From Bacillota bacterium (GTDB lineage: Bacteria > Bacillota > Dehalobacteriia > UBA4068), in NCBI GenBank assembly GCA_017439615.1, contig JAFSIU010000137.1, forward strand, positions 1-14,360: a DNA stretch of 14,360 bases, given 5' to 3'. The position numbers and the translations under genes are program-made. The notes below the pieces were generated by a model, which saw only the letters and a list, made by a program, of their open reading frames with translations, did not search any database and was not told where the DNA came from. Shown here in pieces: positions 6,107-14,211 of the stretch. How positions within the stretch are numbered: position 1 is the first letter of the stretch; the number at the start of each line of letters is the position of its first letter.

Positions 6107-6880
6107 ATGAAAAAGAATTGGCTTATTATTTTCACAGTTGTCTCCATGCTGATACTCGGTGCCTGTTCGGCAGAATCCGATAATACAACTGCTGCAGAGC
6201 AAACCAATCAGATTGCAGAAACCATTTCAGTACATGAGAAAACCATGAGCAACAGTGAAGTGATTGTTGAAAACAGCACGGTTTCTGTCGCCGAAACTGT
6301 ATTACAAACAACGTCTGCAGAGTATGAATCTGAAATACTGAAAACAACCACGGCTGCAGAGACTGTCCAAACCCAAATAGAAACCAAAACAGAATCAGAA
6401 GATGTTACTGATAAAAACTCCGGTATGTCTCAGCCTGTTGAAGATCTTGAGCCTGGGCAGAGTAAAACATCTGACCTGGATATCATAACCCCAAGTGATA
6501 TTAAGCTGGATGAAGCCTTTACTGCATATAAACGGCTTAATTTCTTTTACGGTGAGTTTATGGAGTGTTATGTCGAAGTCTATACTCAAGCTGAGGTAGA
6601 TAAAAACGGTGAGGTCTGGTGGGACGATTCCAATGCTATTGCAGCCATAGCCGTGATGGGTGAGAGCAGCTTTCTGCTTTTCCCCGAGGAGTATGTTCAA
6701 TTGGGCGAGCCAAAATTCAGTGTTTTTGAATCAGAGGACAGCGTGCTGCATATTCTTATGGAAGATAAGCGTTCTGCACAATATTATTTATATGACTTTG
6801 TTTATGATGCTGAGAACAGGTGTTTTGAAAAGCAGATGCTTGTTGATTTTCCCGGATGTAATTTCTGGGGTACTATTTGA
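6107..6880 (+). CDS. Lipoprotein of unknown function
   Basis: This 257-residue protein starts with a type II signal peptide: basic MKKNW, a hydrophobic core, and lipobox LGAC with the lipidated cysteine at C20. Residues 21-130 are a low-complexity linker rich in Thr, Glu, Ser and Ala, typical of a spacer crossing the cell wall. Residues about 131-257 form a compact acidic and aromatic domain (FFYGEFMECYVEVYTQAEV, 146-164; VWWDDSNAIAAIAVMG, 170-185; SAQYYLYDFVYDAENRCF, 223-240) that I do not recognise; it looks beta-rich. The protein is anchored outside the membrane. ATG 6107 is chosen for AAAGGAG at 6092-6098 and the correct signal peptide. An oxidoreductase gene follows after 17 nt with no terminator between them, so the two are probably co-transcribed although they act in different compartments. 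Confidence 0.85.
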   Translation: MKKNWLIIFTVVSMLILGACSAESDNTTAAEQTNQIAETISVHEKTMSNSEVIVENSTVSVAETVLQTTSAEYESEILKTTTAAETVQTQIETKTESEDVTDKNSGMSQPVEDLEPGQSKTSDLDIITPSDIKLDEAFTAYKRLNFFYGEFMECYVEVYTQAEVDKNGEVWWDDSNAIAAIAVMGESSFLLFPEEYVQLGEPKFSVFESEDSVLHILMEDKRSAQYYLYDFVYDAENRCFEKQMLVDFPGCNFWGTI

Positions 6881-6897
6881 TCTAAAAGGAGTATTGT

Positions 6898-8010
6898 ATG
6901 ACAGAACAGAGATATTATCTTGATTGGCAGACAGCATTCAGTTTTATGCGGGATGCTTTTGTTTCTGTTGGCGTTCCTGCTGCTGATGCGGAGATTTGTG
7001 CAGAGATCCTGACCGAAAGCGATCGCCGCGGAATAGATTCGCATGGATTGAACAGATTCAAGCCTATTTATATAGATAGGATAATTGAAGGTATTCTAAA
7101 CCCCGTAACAGAAATAGAGATTTTGCGCGAGACTCCTACCACAGCTGTTTTGGATGGTCATAATGGCATGGGTATGGTGATTGGTCATAAGGCAATGGAA
7201 ATAGCGATCAAAAAGGCTAAAACTTTCGGTATGGGAATGGTTGCGGTGCGTAATTCAACTCATTATGGTATTGCAGGCTATTATGCTACAATGGCCACGA
7301 AAGAGAATATGATAGGTATCACAGGTACCAATGCGCGTCCTTCCATTGCACCGACCTATGGTGTAGAGAATATGATGGGAACAAATCCCTTGACCTTTGG
7401 CTTGCCTACTGATGAGGAATTCCCTTTTGTTCTGGATTGTGCTACTTCAATTACCCAAAGAGGTAAAATCGAATATTTTGAACGAGAAGGCAAGGCAACC
7501 CCTGCAGGAATGGTAATTGCCCGTGACGGAAACGCTATGACTGATAGCAGCGAAATTTTAAAAGCACTAGTCAGCGGTGAGGCTGCACTTGCTCCTTTGG
7601 GTGGTATCGGTGATGAATTGGCAGGTTACAAGGGCTATGGTTATGCTACTGTTGTTGAAATTCTCTCTGCTGCTTTGCAGGCAGGAAGCTATATGAAAGC
7701 CTTGTCAGGTATATCAGAAAATGGAGAGAAAAAGCCCTATTCTCTTGGTCATTTCTTTATCGCGATTGACACAGAGGCGTTTATGGGAGCAGAAGAGTTT
7801 AAAAAGACGGCCGGGAACATTTTGCGTGAGCTGCGTGCATCACAGAAAGCGCCAACAGAGAGCAGAATATATACTGCCGGTGAAAAGGAATATGACGCTT
7901 GGCGTGAAAGAAAGAATAAAGGTGTGCCAATCGGTGAAGCGTTACAAGCTGAATTGTGTCAAGTGCGTGAGATGCTGAATCTGCCATATAAATTTTCTTT
8001 TGAAAAATAA
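6898..8010 (+). CDS. Ldh2-family (type 2 malate/L-lactate/sulfolactate) NAD(P)-dependent oxidoreductase
   Basis: This 370-residue cytoplasmic enzyme belongs to the LDH2/MDH2 family, which differs from classical Rossmann-fold lactate and malate dehydrogenases and includes YlbC/AllD (ureidoglycolate), DpkA (piperideine-2-carboxylate) and ComC/SlcC (sulfolactate). Visible motifs are DSHGLNRF (47-54) with the conserved catalytic histidine H49, the cofactor-binding block VRNSTHYGIAGYY (117-129), NPLTFGLPT, DCATS, and GYKGYGYATVVEILSAAL late in the chain. The length is at the upper end of the family; the last about 30 residues (EYDAWRERKNKGVPIGEAL) are the usual C-terminal segment. The substrate, an alpha-hydroxy or related acid, cannot be fixed from sequence. 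The ribosome binding site AAAAGGAG precedes ATG 6898. It follows the lipoprotein gene by 17 nt and ends in a strong terminator. Confidence 0.92.
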   Translation: MTEQRYYLDWQTAFSFMRDAFVSVGVPAADAEICAEILTESDRRGIDSHGLNRFKPIYIDRIIEGILNPVTEIEILRETPTTAVLDGHNGMGMVIGHKAMEIAIKKAKTFGMGMVAVRNSTHYGIAGYYATMATKENMIGITGTNARPSIAPTYGVENMMGTNPLTFGLPTDEEFPFVLDCATSITQRGKIEYFEREGKATPAGMVIARDGNAMTDSSEILKALVSGEAALAPLGGIGDELAGYKGYGYATVVEILSAALQAGSYMKALSGISENGEKKPYSLGHFFIAIDTEAFMGAEEFKKTAGNILRELRASQKAPTESRIYTAGEKEYDAWRERKNKGVPIGEALQAELCQVREMLNLPYKFSFEK

Positions 8011-8017
8011 AAATTTT

Positions 8018-8053
8018 GCCACTGTTCAAGTTGAATTGAACAGTGGCTTTTTT
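8018..8053 (+). terminator. Rho-independent terminator after the Ldh2 gene
   Basis: A 12-bp perfect stem GCCACTGTTCAA (8018-8029) with TTGAACAGTGGC (8036-8047) closes a 6-nt loop and is followed by six T residues (8048-8053). It separates the lipoprotein-Ldh2 unit from the TauE-like gene. Confidence 0.93.
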
Positions 8054-8132
8054 GTGGGCTTTTTAGTTCTGTACCTAATCATTATGTCAAGATTTATCGA
8101 TTGTAAATGGCTATAAACAAACTAACTATATG

Positions 8133-8161
8133 TTGCAAAATCGGAATTTGCTGAATATAAT
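8133..8161 (+). promoter_or_regulatory. Near-consensus sigma-A promoter of the TauE/SafE-like gene
   Basis: TTGCAA (8133-8138), exactly 17 nt, then a perfect TATAAT (8156-8161). Transcription would start near 8168, which leaves a leader of only about 15 nt before ATG 8183. Confidence 0.75.
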
Positions 8162-8182
8162 ATGCACTATGGAGTTGATGTT

Positions 8183-8968
8183 ATGCATATTTTAATCTTT
8201 ACACTTATTAGTGTGGCAGCTACTGTTATAGGCGCCATTTGCGGTATCGGTGGGGGAATCATTATCAAACCTGCCTTGGATATGTTTGGCATATTGAGCG
8301 TTCCTGTTATCAGCTTTCTTTCCGGATGTACAGTACTCGCTATGACAAGCTACAACTTTATTCGTTCTAAGGTTACAGGTGACAGCACTGTTGATATGCG
8401 CCGAACCACTGCTATGGCTATAGGTGCTGCAATTGGTGGTTTTTTAGGTCAGGCAGTTTTTGATTTCCTTTGCGATTTTCTTCCTAATCAAAACAATGTA
8501 GGTGCAATGCAGGCTGCATTATTGATAGCTATGCTGGTCATTTCCTTGATTTATACCTTGAATAAAGAAAAGGTCAGGGGCAGAGATATCAACAGCGCTG
8601 CTTTATGCTTGATATGCGGTATCTTCCTTGGAATGGTTTCCTCATTCATTGGTATCGGCGGCGGACCTATTAATATGGTTTTTCTTTATTTCTTCTTTTC
8701 CATGCGCGCCAAGGTTGCTGTTCAGAATTCACTTTATATCATTCTGTTTTCACAGGCAGCAAGCCTCATAAAATGCTTGGTAACAGGTACTGTTCCGGAG
8801 TTTAATTATCTTATTCTGATATTTATGATTATCGGCGGTATCGCAGGTGCTGATATCGGACGACGCATAAATAAAAAGCTTAACGACAAAACCGTAAATA
8901 ACCTTTATATCGCTTTGATGATAGTGGTTATTCTTGTTAATGTTTATAATATCATTCAATATATTTGA
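8183..8968 (+). CDS. TauE/SafE family anion exporter
   Basis: This 261-residue membrane protein belongs to the TauE/SafE (former DUF81) family, whose characterised members export sulfite, sulfoacetate or related organosulfur anions. It has about eight hydrophobic segments in two repeat halves, each starting with the family glycine motif: VIGAICGIGGGIIIKP (15-30) and SSFIGIGGGPINM (153-165). A polar loop (about 126-137) separates the halves. ATG 8183 is chosen over the in-frame ATG at 8162 because the strong promoter would start transcription near 8168 and GGAG (8171-8174) is spaced 8 nt from 8183. It stands alone between two terminators. The substrate is unknown. Confidence 0.9.
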   Translation: MHILIFTLISVAATVIGAICGIGGGIIIKPALDMFGILSVPVISFLSGCTVLAMTSYNFIRSKVTGDSTVDMRRTTAMAIGAAIGGFLGQAVFDFLCDFLPNQNNVGAMQAALLIAMLVISLIYTLNKEKVRGRDINSAALCLICGIFLGMVSSFIGIGGGPINMVFLYFFFSMRAKVAVQNSLYIILFSQAASLIKCLVTGTVPEFNYLILIFMIIGGIAGADIGRRINKKLNDKTVNNLYIALMIVVILVNVYNIIQYI

Positions 8969-8973
8969 GTTTT

Positions 8974-9004
8974 GAAAGAACGGCATTGTCCGTTCTTTCT
9001 TTTT
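8974..9004 (+). terminator. Rho-independent terminator after the TauE/SafE-like gene
   Basis: A 10-bp stem GAAAGAACGG (8974-8983) with CCGTTCTTTC (8990-8999) closes a 6-nt loop and is followed by five T residues. It lies 5 nt after the stop codon. Confidence 0.92.
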
Positions 9005-9006
9005 AC

Positions 9007-9034
9007 TTGAAAAATCTTTGTTTTTTGTTAAAAT
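9007..9034 (+). promoter_or_regulatory. Candidate promoter of the rsmJ-like gene
   Basis: TTGAAA (9007-9012), 16 nt, then TAAAAT (9029-9034), preceded by an extended -10 TGT (9026-9028). The predicted start is near 9041, about 23 nt before the ATG. It follows directly on the preceding terminator. Confidence 0.5.
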
Positions 9035-9063
9035 GAATATCAGCAGAGAAAAGGGAAGATGTT

Positions 9064-9822
9064 ATGATACCGGTTTTGAGAATAAAAGATGAATATTCTG
9101 ATACTGAGACTGCTCGCAGATTGAAAACACTGTTTGCAGAAACTGAAAACGAAGATGCGCCGATTAGTCTGCAGCTTGATGAAAATGGACTGAGCCTATG
9201 CGCCGATGATTGCATTCTTCATGCAGATTTTTTGCATATGCTGATGCGTGTACGTGCTTCAAATATGCCACATGAACTGTTGGCTCAGGCAGCCAGAATC
9301 AAAGGCGCAGATCATCAGCTGACTGCAATTGATGCAACAGCAGGGTTAGGTGAGGATTCTCTGATCCTTGCCGCAGCGGGTTTTCAAGTGAAAATGTTTG
9401 AAAAAAATCCTATTATCTTTGAATTGCTTTATGATGCTGTGCAAAGAGCTGCCCAAACACCTGAACTAGGCGCAATCGTAAGCAGAATGGAGCTTTTTAA
9501 CGAAGACAGTATAGCTGCAATGAAAAGCATGCCACAGGCTCCTGATGTGATATTTCTTGATCCTATGTTTCCTGAGAGACAAAAAAGCTCATTGGTCAAG
9601 AAAAAGCTGCAGCTCATACAAAAGCTTGAGATACCCTGCAGCAATGAACGGGAATTACTTATGGCAGCAATGACAGCAAATCCCAAAAAGCTGATCGTTA
9701 AACGACCGCCGAAAGGGGCATATCTTGCAGGCATTAAGCCCGACCATTCACTTACAGGTAAAGCAGTTCGCTTTGATTGTTATGTTATGCCCGGGAACCG
9801 TGTACACAAATATTTCAAATAA
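9064..9822 (+). CDS. rsmJ: RsmJ-like 16S rRNA (guanine-N2) methyltransferase
   Basis: This 252-residue class I SAM-dependent methyltransferase resembles E. coli RsmJ (YhiQ), which methylates G1516 N2 in 16S rRNA. Features shared with RsmJ are the SAM-binding motif I DATAGLGEDSLILAAAGFQV (90-109), the acidic motif II region MFEKNP (111-116), the catalytic-type motif VIFLDPMFPERQKSSLVKK (162-180), where DPMFP replaces the DPPY of other N-methyltransferases, and VKRPPKGAYLAG (212-223) near the C-terminus. The N-terminal about 60 residues form the weakly conserved cap region. The ribosome binding site is AAGGGAAG before ATG 9064. It is a single gene sharing a bidirectional terminator with the pot operon. 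The methyltransferase fold is certain; the exact target base in this organism is inferred. Confidence 0.85.
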   Translation: MIPVLRIKDEYSDTETARRLKTLFAETENEDAPISLQLDENGLSLCADDCILHADFLHMLMRVRASNMPHELLAQAARIKGADHQLTAIDATAGLGEDSLILAAAGFQVKMFEKNPIIFELLYDAVQRAAQTPELGAIVSRMELFNEDSIAAMKSMPQAPDVIFLDPMFPERQKSSLVKKKLQLIQKLEIPCSNERELLMAAMTANPKKLIVKRPPKGAYLAGIKPDHSLTGKAVRFDCYVMPGNRVHKYFK

Positions 9823-9857
9823 AAAAGAGGTATTTGCATTATGCAAATACCTCTTTT
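9823..9857. terminator. Bidirectional terminator between rsmJ-like gene and pot operon
   Basis: A long near-perfect hairpin AAAAGAGGTATTTGCA (9823-9838) with TGCAAATACCTCTTTT (9842-9857) closes a three-base loop. A and T runs at both ends let it stop transcription from either side. It begins at the rsmJ-like stop codon and lies 16 nt beyond the potD stop. Confidence 0.92.
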
Positions 9858-9873
9858 ATGTTCTGTATTAAGA

Positions 9874-10923
9874 TTATTCAGCTTTTAATTGTTTCCAGAG
9901 CTTGCTGTATAATTCCATACCGGTATCATCAAGAGCTTTGAAGACATCGCAGCGGTCAACAGATGCATCCTGCGGGAAGAGAGCCTCTTCGAGCTTGAGC
10001 TCTTCATCCTCAATGGCATCATAGACCAATTCATTTGCAGTAGCATACATGACTTCTTCAAAAAGCTGAGTTGCAATATCTTCGCGGTTAATGAAATTGA
10101 GGAACTTTTCTGCAGCTTCCTTGTTGTCGCAGCGATTGGTGATTACATAGGAATCGATCCAGATATTGGAGCCTTCTTCGGGAACGACAAAAGCAAAATT
10201 ATCATGGTCTGCAAGCGACATGGTGTAATAAGCCTGACCGGAATACATCATGGAAATTGCAGCAGAACCGAGGAGCATTTCATCAACAGCTTCATCAACA
10301 TAATATGCCATAACAAGAGGCTTTTGAGCAAGAAGCAGCTGCAAGGCTTCATTCAGTTCCTTTTCATCGGTGCTGTTGATCGAATAGCCAAGCTGTGCAA
10401 GAGCTGCTGCAAAAGTATCTCTCATACTGCTCATCATAATGATTTTGCCGGAATATTTTTCCTGCCAGAGGTCAGCCCATTTGGTGATAGGCTCATCAAT
10501 CATTTCTGTATTGTAGAAAATGCCGAGAGTGCCCCAGAAATAGGGTATGGAATACTTGTTTTCCGGGTCAAAGTCTTTGGAATTCTCCATATAGATATCC
10601 TTGATGTTTGCTACATTGGGAACATTGTCAAAATTGATTTCTGCAAGCTCTCCTGCTGCAATAAGTTTTTCGATCATATAGTCGGAAATACAGATAAGAT
10701 CATAGTCCAGACCACCGGACATATATTTGGTATAAATCTCTTCTGAGGTGGGAGCTTCTTCATATTTTATCTCAATACCCGTTTCTTCGGTGAATTGCTC
10801 CAAAACATCATAGGACATATATTCGCCCAGGGAGATAATTTTCAGAGTTTCTGCATCACTGCCGCAGGCAGTAAAAGCAAAGAGGCAGGCAATAGTCAAA
10901 ACAACAGCAAAGATTTTTTTCAT
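9874..10923 (-). CDS. potD: Spermidine/putrescine ABC transporter substrate-binding lipoprotein
   Basis: This 349-residue extracellular solute-binding protein is the polyamine receptor of the PotABCD importer. A type II signal peptide ends in lipobox FTAC with lipid-anchored C20, as expected for a Gram-positive cell without periplasm. The mature part follows PotD: EYMSYDVLEQFTEETGIEIKYEE (34-56), YDLICISDYMIEKLIAAGEL (74-93), PYFWGTLGIFYNTE (127-140) and WIDSYVI (255-261). From memory of E. coli PotD, W255 and D257 here match the tryptophan and aspartate that grip the amine, and D169 takes the place of E171. It is last in the operon, 25 nt after potC, with a poorly placed ribosome binding site (AAGGAT about 14 nt from the ATG). 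Family assignment is firm; preference for spermidine or putrescine is not decided. Confidence 0.94.
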   Translation of the reverse strand: MKKIFAVVLTIACLFAFTACGSDAETLKIISLGEYMSYDVLEQFTEETGIEIKYEEAPTSEEIYTKYMSGGLDYDLICISDYMIEKLIAAGELAEINFDNVPNVANIKDIYMENSKDFDPENKYSIPYFWGTLGIFYNTEMIDEPITKWADLWQEKYSGKIIMMSSMRDTFAAALAQLGYSINSTDEKELNEALQLLLAQKPLVMAYYVDEAVDEMLLGSAAISMMYSGQAYYTMSLADHDNFAFVVPEEGSNIWIDSYVITNRCDNKEAAEKFLNFINREDIATQLFEEVMYATANELVYDAIEDEELKLEEALFPQDASVDRCDVFKALDDTGMELYSKLWKQLKAE

Positions 10924-10948
10924 TTTAAGTTCTCAGATCCTTTCTTTT

Positions 10949-11722
10949 TTAAGATTTTGTATTTTTAGCGCTGCGATAATTGACGATCAGCAGCAAAGCT
11001 AAAACAGTAACAAAGAGCAGAGTGGAGAGCGCATAAATCTCAGGTTTGATTCCTCGGCGCAGCTCTGCATAAATCATTGTGGAAATGGTGTCTACACCAA
11101 CACCCTTATTGAAATAAGTGATAGCAAAGTCATCAAGCGACATAGTCAATGCCATCAGAAAGCCTGTGAAAACACCGGGCGAAATCTCAGGCCAGATGGT
11201 CTTGCGAAAAGCAAAGAAAGGTGTTGCGCCAAGATCTAGCGCTGCTTCATAGGTGCTCTTATTCAGACCGTAAAGCTTTGGCATAACACTTAAAATTACA
11301 TAAGGAATATTGAAGGTGATATGTGAAAGCAGAATGGTGTGATAGCCAAGCTCTGTGAATTTTACAAAGAGCAGCATAAGCGAAATGCCTGTAACGATAT
11401 CTGCATTGAGCAGCGGAATATTTGTTGCGCCCATGGTCAGATTATATTGTCTTTTGCGCATCGCCTGTATGCCGATAGCAGCGGCAGTACCAATAACAGC
11501 AGCAACGAGTGCGGAAATGAAAGCAATCGTCAAGGTGTTTGTCAATGCATCCATTATCAGTCCGTCAGAGAACATCTTCTGATACCAATCAAATGTAAAT
11601 CCTCCCCAAGTGGCCTTGGATTTGGATGCATTGAAGGAAAGTGCCATCAATACCACAATAGGCATATAAAGGAAGATGAAGATAATAGCAACATAGGCTT
11701 TTTCAAGAAAGCTTTTTACCAT
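10949..11722 (-). CDS. potC: Spermidine/putrescine ABC transporter permease PotC
   Basis: This 257-residue inner permease has about six membrane segments, starting at 10-30 and 63-86. The binding-protein-dependent EAA loop YEAALDLGATPFFAFRKTIWPEISPG (158-183) docks to the coupling groove of the ATPase. Further conserved PotC features are SLDDFAITYF (195-204) and the NTLTIAF start of the permease domain (62-68). The gene begins inside the end of potB: the ATGGTAA sequence is both the potC start and the potB stop, a 7-nt overlap suggesting translational coupling. Its ribosome binding site AAGGAGGTG lies within the last potB codons. It pairs with PotB to form the heterodimeric channel through the membrane. 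Confidence 0.95.
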   Translation of the reverse strand: MVKSFLEKAYVAIIFIFLYMPIVVLMALSFNASKSKATWGGFTFDWYQKMFSDGLIMDALTNTLTIAFISALVAAVIGTAAAIGIQAMRKRQYNLTMGATNIPLLNADIVTGISLMLLFVKFTELGYHTILLSHITFNIPYVILSVMPKLYGLNKSTYEAALDLGATPFFAFRKTIWPEISPGVFTGFLMALTMSLDDFAITYFNKGVGVDTISTMIYAELRRGIKPEIYALSTLLFVTVLALLLIVNYRSAKNTKS

Positions 11723-12531
11723 AAAGCCGCACCTCCTTCTTTGTCACCTCTGCGGGACATAAGAGACATGCTGGCAATGACAAAAATCATCAGAATAATA
11801 GAGATACCGGAGCCCAAATGCCAGTTAAATGTTTTATTGAATTCCTGTTCGATAACATTGCCGATCAGCAGGATCTTGCCGCCGCCGAGAATATCCGAAA
11901 TGACAAAGCTAGTCATTGAGGGGACAAAGACCATGGTGATGCCGCTGATGATGCCCGGCATGGAAAGCGGCAGAATGATACGGCGGAAAACAGTCAGCGA
12001 ATTTGCACCCAGATCACGCGCCGCATCAATAACATCTTTATCGATACGTGTCAAAGCATTAAAAATTGGCAGAATCATAAAAGGAAGAAAGTCATATATC
12101 ATACCCAGAACGATTGCACCGGAAGTATTGAGCATTTGTACGGGTTCCATACCAAGTGCTACAAAAATTGTATTGAATATTCCGTTATTCGAGAGCAGCA
12201 GCTGCCATGCAAGTGTTTTGAGCAGATGATTCATCCACATCGGGAGGATAAGCAGCATAACAATAAAGCTGCCTTTGGAGAGGTTGAGCTTCCTCATTAT
12301 CATCGCGAGGGGATATGCGATGATCAGACAGACTGTGGTAGCAATGAAAGCAAGCAGCAGAGAAAGCCAGAGCGCTTTAAGGTGTATAGGGTCTGCAATC
12401 GCAGCTATATTTGCCAGTGTGAAATTGCCGGAGGCATCGGTCAGTCCGTAATATAGTACGAATAGCAGAGGCAAAACCGTAAAGCCGATAATCCACACAA
12501 CATATGGCGTAGCTAAATGCGGCTTATTCAT
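11716..12531 (-). CDS. potB: Spermidine/putrescine ABC transporter permease PotB
   Basis: This 271-residue permease has an N-terminal membrane segment (9-30) and about five more. The EAA loop [26 protein letters not shown] (169-194) is complete. [18 protein letters not shown] (96-113) and [24 protein letters not shown] (202-225) are the conserved blocks that distinguish PotB from PotC. Its start overlaps the potA stop by 8 nt (ATGAATAA), so translation is probably coupled. It forms the translocation path together with PotC. Confidence 0.95.
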   Translation of the reverse strand: MNKPHLATPYVVWIIGFTVLPLLFVLYYGLTDASGNFTLANIAAIADPIHLKALWLSLLLAFIATTVCLIIAYPLAMIMRKLNLSKGSFIVMLLILPMWMNHLLKTLAWQLLLSNNGIFNTIFVALGMEPVQMLNTSGAIVLGMIYDFLPFMILPIFNALTRIDKDVIDAARDLGANSLTVFRRIILPLSMPGIISGITMVFVPSMTSFVISDILGGGKILLIGNVIEQEFNKTFNWHLGSGISIILMIFVIASMSLMSRRGDKEGGAALW

Positions 12532-13597
12532 CAGTGGTTAACGCCTCCTCATCAGAGAATTGCGGTTTGTTCATGATCTGAATATCAAAGGGCTTGATAT
12601 GTATACCTACCTTTGTTCCTACAGGTACCATTCTTGTGGTATGAACAAGCCATTCATATCCGTTTGCCATAACATCAAGCTCATAATGTACCCCTTTGAA
12701 GATGAGAGATGTTACTTCACCGTCAAGCATGCCTTCTCCGGGTTCGACGAGCTGTACATCTTCAGGGCGGATAACAACGTCAACAGGGTTATTAGTGCCG
12801 AAGCCGCTGTCAACACATTCAAACTTGACTCCGAGTATCTCAACGCATTTATCACAAATCATAATGCCGTCAATAATATTGCTTTCGCCTATAAAATTGG
12901 CAACAAATGCATTTTCAGGTTCATTATAGATATCCTCCGGACTGCCAATTTGCTGGACATAGCCCTGATTCATAACAACGATGGTATCGCTCATGGTGAG
13001 AGCTTCTTCCTGATCATGTGTTACATAGATAAAGGTGATGCCAAGCTCATTTTTCAGACGGATAAGCTCATATTGCATATCCTGACGCAGCTTAAGGTCC
13101 AATGCACCCAAGGGCTCATCAAGCAGCAAAACCTTAGGTTCATTGACAATGGCGCGGGCAATTGCAATACGCTGCTGCTGACCGCCGGAAAGGCTGTGCG
13201 GCATTCTGTTTTCATAGCCGTTCAGACCGACAAGATTGAGTGCATATTTGATTTTATCTTTAATATATTGGTCGCTTTTTTTCTTGATTTTTAGACCAAA
13301 AGCAATGTTTTCGGCGATAGTCATATGCTGAAAAAGAGCATATTTTTGGAAAACTGTATTGACAGGTCTTTCATTGGGAGCAAGATTAGTTATATCCTTG
13401 CCCTCAAAGAGTATACGACCCTTATCAGGAGTTTCAAAACCACCGATAAGACGCAGAGTTGTTGTTTTACCGCAGCCGGAGGGGCCAAGCAAGGTCAAAA
13501 ACTTGTTTTCGTTAAAATATAAATTGAGGTCATCAAGAATCATCTGACCGTCATAGCTTTTAAAAATATGATCGAGTTCAATTAATTTCCTTGACAT
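12524..13597 (-). CDS. potA: Spermidine/putrescine ABC transporter ATP-binding protein PotA
   Basis: This 357-residue cytoplasmic ATPase powers polyamine uptake. All nucleotide-binding motifs are intact: Walker A GPSGCGKT (38-45), Q-loop Q84, ABC signature LSGGQQQR (136-143), Walker B LLLDEP (157-162) with D160 and E161, D-loop GALD (164-167), and the H-loop histidine H194. [12 protein letters not shown] (83-94) is the PotA-like stretch after the Q-loop. From about 275 to 345 a TOBE regulatory domain follows ([16 protein letters not shown]), as is normal for this importer class. The ribosome binding site AAGGAG precedes ATG 13597. It lies 18 nt after the regulator gene and overlaps potB. Nothing suggests loss of function. 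Confidence 0.96.
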   Translation of the reverse strand: MSRKLIELDHIFKSYDGQMILDDLNLYFNENKFLTLLGPSGCGKTTTLRLIGGFETPDKGRILFEGKDITNLAPNERPVNTVFQKYALFQHMTIAENIAFGLKIKKKSDQYIKDKIKYALNLVGLNGYENRMPHSLSGGQQQRIAIARAIVNEPKVLLLDEPLGALDLKLRQDMQYELIRLKNELGITFIYVTHDQEEALTMSDTIVVMNQGYVQQIGSPEDIYNEPENAFVANFIGESNIIDGIMICDKCVEILGVKFECVDSGFGTNNPVDVVIRPEDVQLVEPGEGMLDGEVTSLIFKGVHYELDVMANGYEWLVHTTRMVPVGTKVGIHIKPFDIQIMNKPQFSDEEALTTDE

Positions 13598-13615
13598 ATG
13601 TATTCTCCTTCACAA

Positions 13616-14155
13616 TCAGAAAGTAGGCGGGGTAGAGACCCAGATAACAACAGCTTTTCTCTTACTGCTGTTATAAAGATAATGCGCTCGGTTAGCGGTG
13701 TAATAGAATGCCTCTCCTTTTGATGCGGTATAGGTTTTGCTGCCAAGACGTATTTTTACAGTACCTTCCAAAACAAATCCGAATTCTTCACCCTCATGCG
13801 GTTTATCTTCAAATGAAGAACCTCCCGGTTCAAGGCAAAGCCTGATAGGCTCCATAGCATTGCGCTGTGCATTGGGAATAAGCCATTCGATATTGTTTTT
13901 TAAGTCAGCATTATATTTTTCGAAATAATCCTCTTTTTTAAAAACTACCTGTTCAGGATGTGAATCATTAAAAAATTCAGCAGGCGTCGTGCCAAGACAT
14001 TGCAGAATGTCAATAAGGGTGGAAATGGAAGGTGAATTCTGATTTCTCTCCAACTGAGAAATAAATCCCTTTGTCAGCTCTGCACGGTCAGCAAGCTCTT
14101 GCTGTGTAAGACCTTTAAGATTGCGGAATTCGCGTATTCTGCTGCCGATATCCAT
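13616..14155 (-). CDS. XRE-type HTH / cupin transcriptional regulator of the pot operon (PuuR-like)
   Basis: This 179-residue regulator has two domains. Residues 1-62 form a lambda-repressor-type helix-turn-helix (IREFRNLKGLTQQELADRAELTKGFISQLERNQNSPSISTLIDIL). Residues about 105-175 form a cupin barrel, with PHEGEEFGFVLEGTVKIRLG (118-137) and EAFYYTANRAHYLYN (148-162) as its two cupin motifs, the likely ligand-sensing pocket. The architecture matches PuuR-type proteins that repress putrescine genes. As the first gene of the polyamine transport operon, 18 nt before potA, it is most likely a local, autoregulating polyamine sensor; ligand and sign of regulation are inferred. The ribosome binding site AGGAGGAG precedes ATG 14155. 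Confidence 0.93.
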   Translation of the reverse strand: MDIGSRIREFRNLKGLTQQELADRAELTKGFISQLERNQNSPSISTLIDILQCLGTTPAEFFNDSHPEQVVFKKEDYFEKYNADLKNNIEWLIPNAQRNAMEPIRLCLEPGGSSFEDKPHEGEEFGFVLEGTVKIRLGSKTYTASKGEAFYYTANRAHYLYNSSKRKAVVIWVSTPPTF

Positions 14156-14211
14156 AGTTCTCCTCCTTTTGCAAGTAGTCCTAAAAGTAATCCCAAAGTT
14201 TATTATTAGGG

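Noticed and set aside
11339..12229. Long plus-strand open frame of 296 codons opposite potC/potB
   Set aside because: It is antisense to two clearly conserved permease genes, has no plausible ribosome binding site and its translation looks like a shadow, rich in Cys, Ile and Ser without domains.
12560..13294. Plus-strand open frame of 244 codons opposite potA
   Set aside because: It is antisense to potA, whose motifs are all intact; the frame is a by-product of codon usage.
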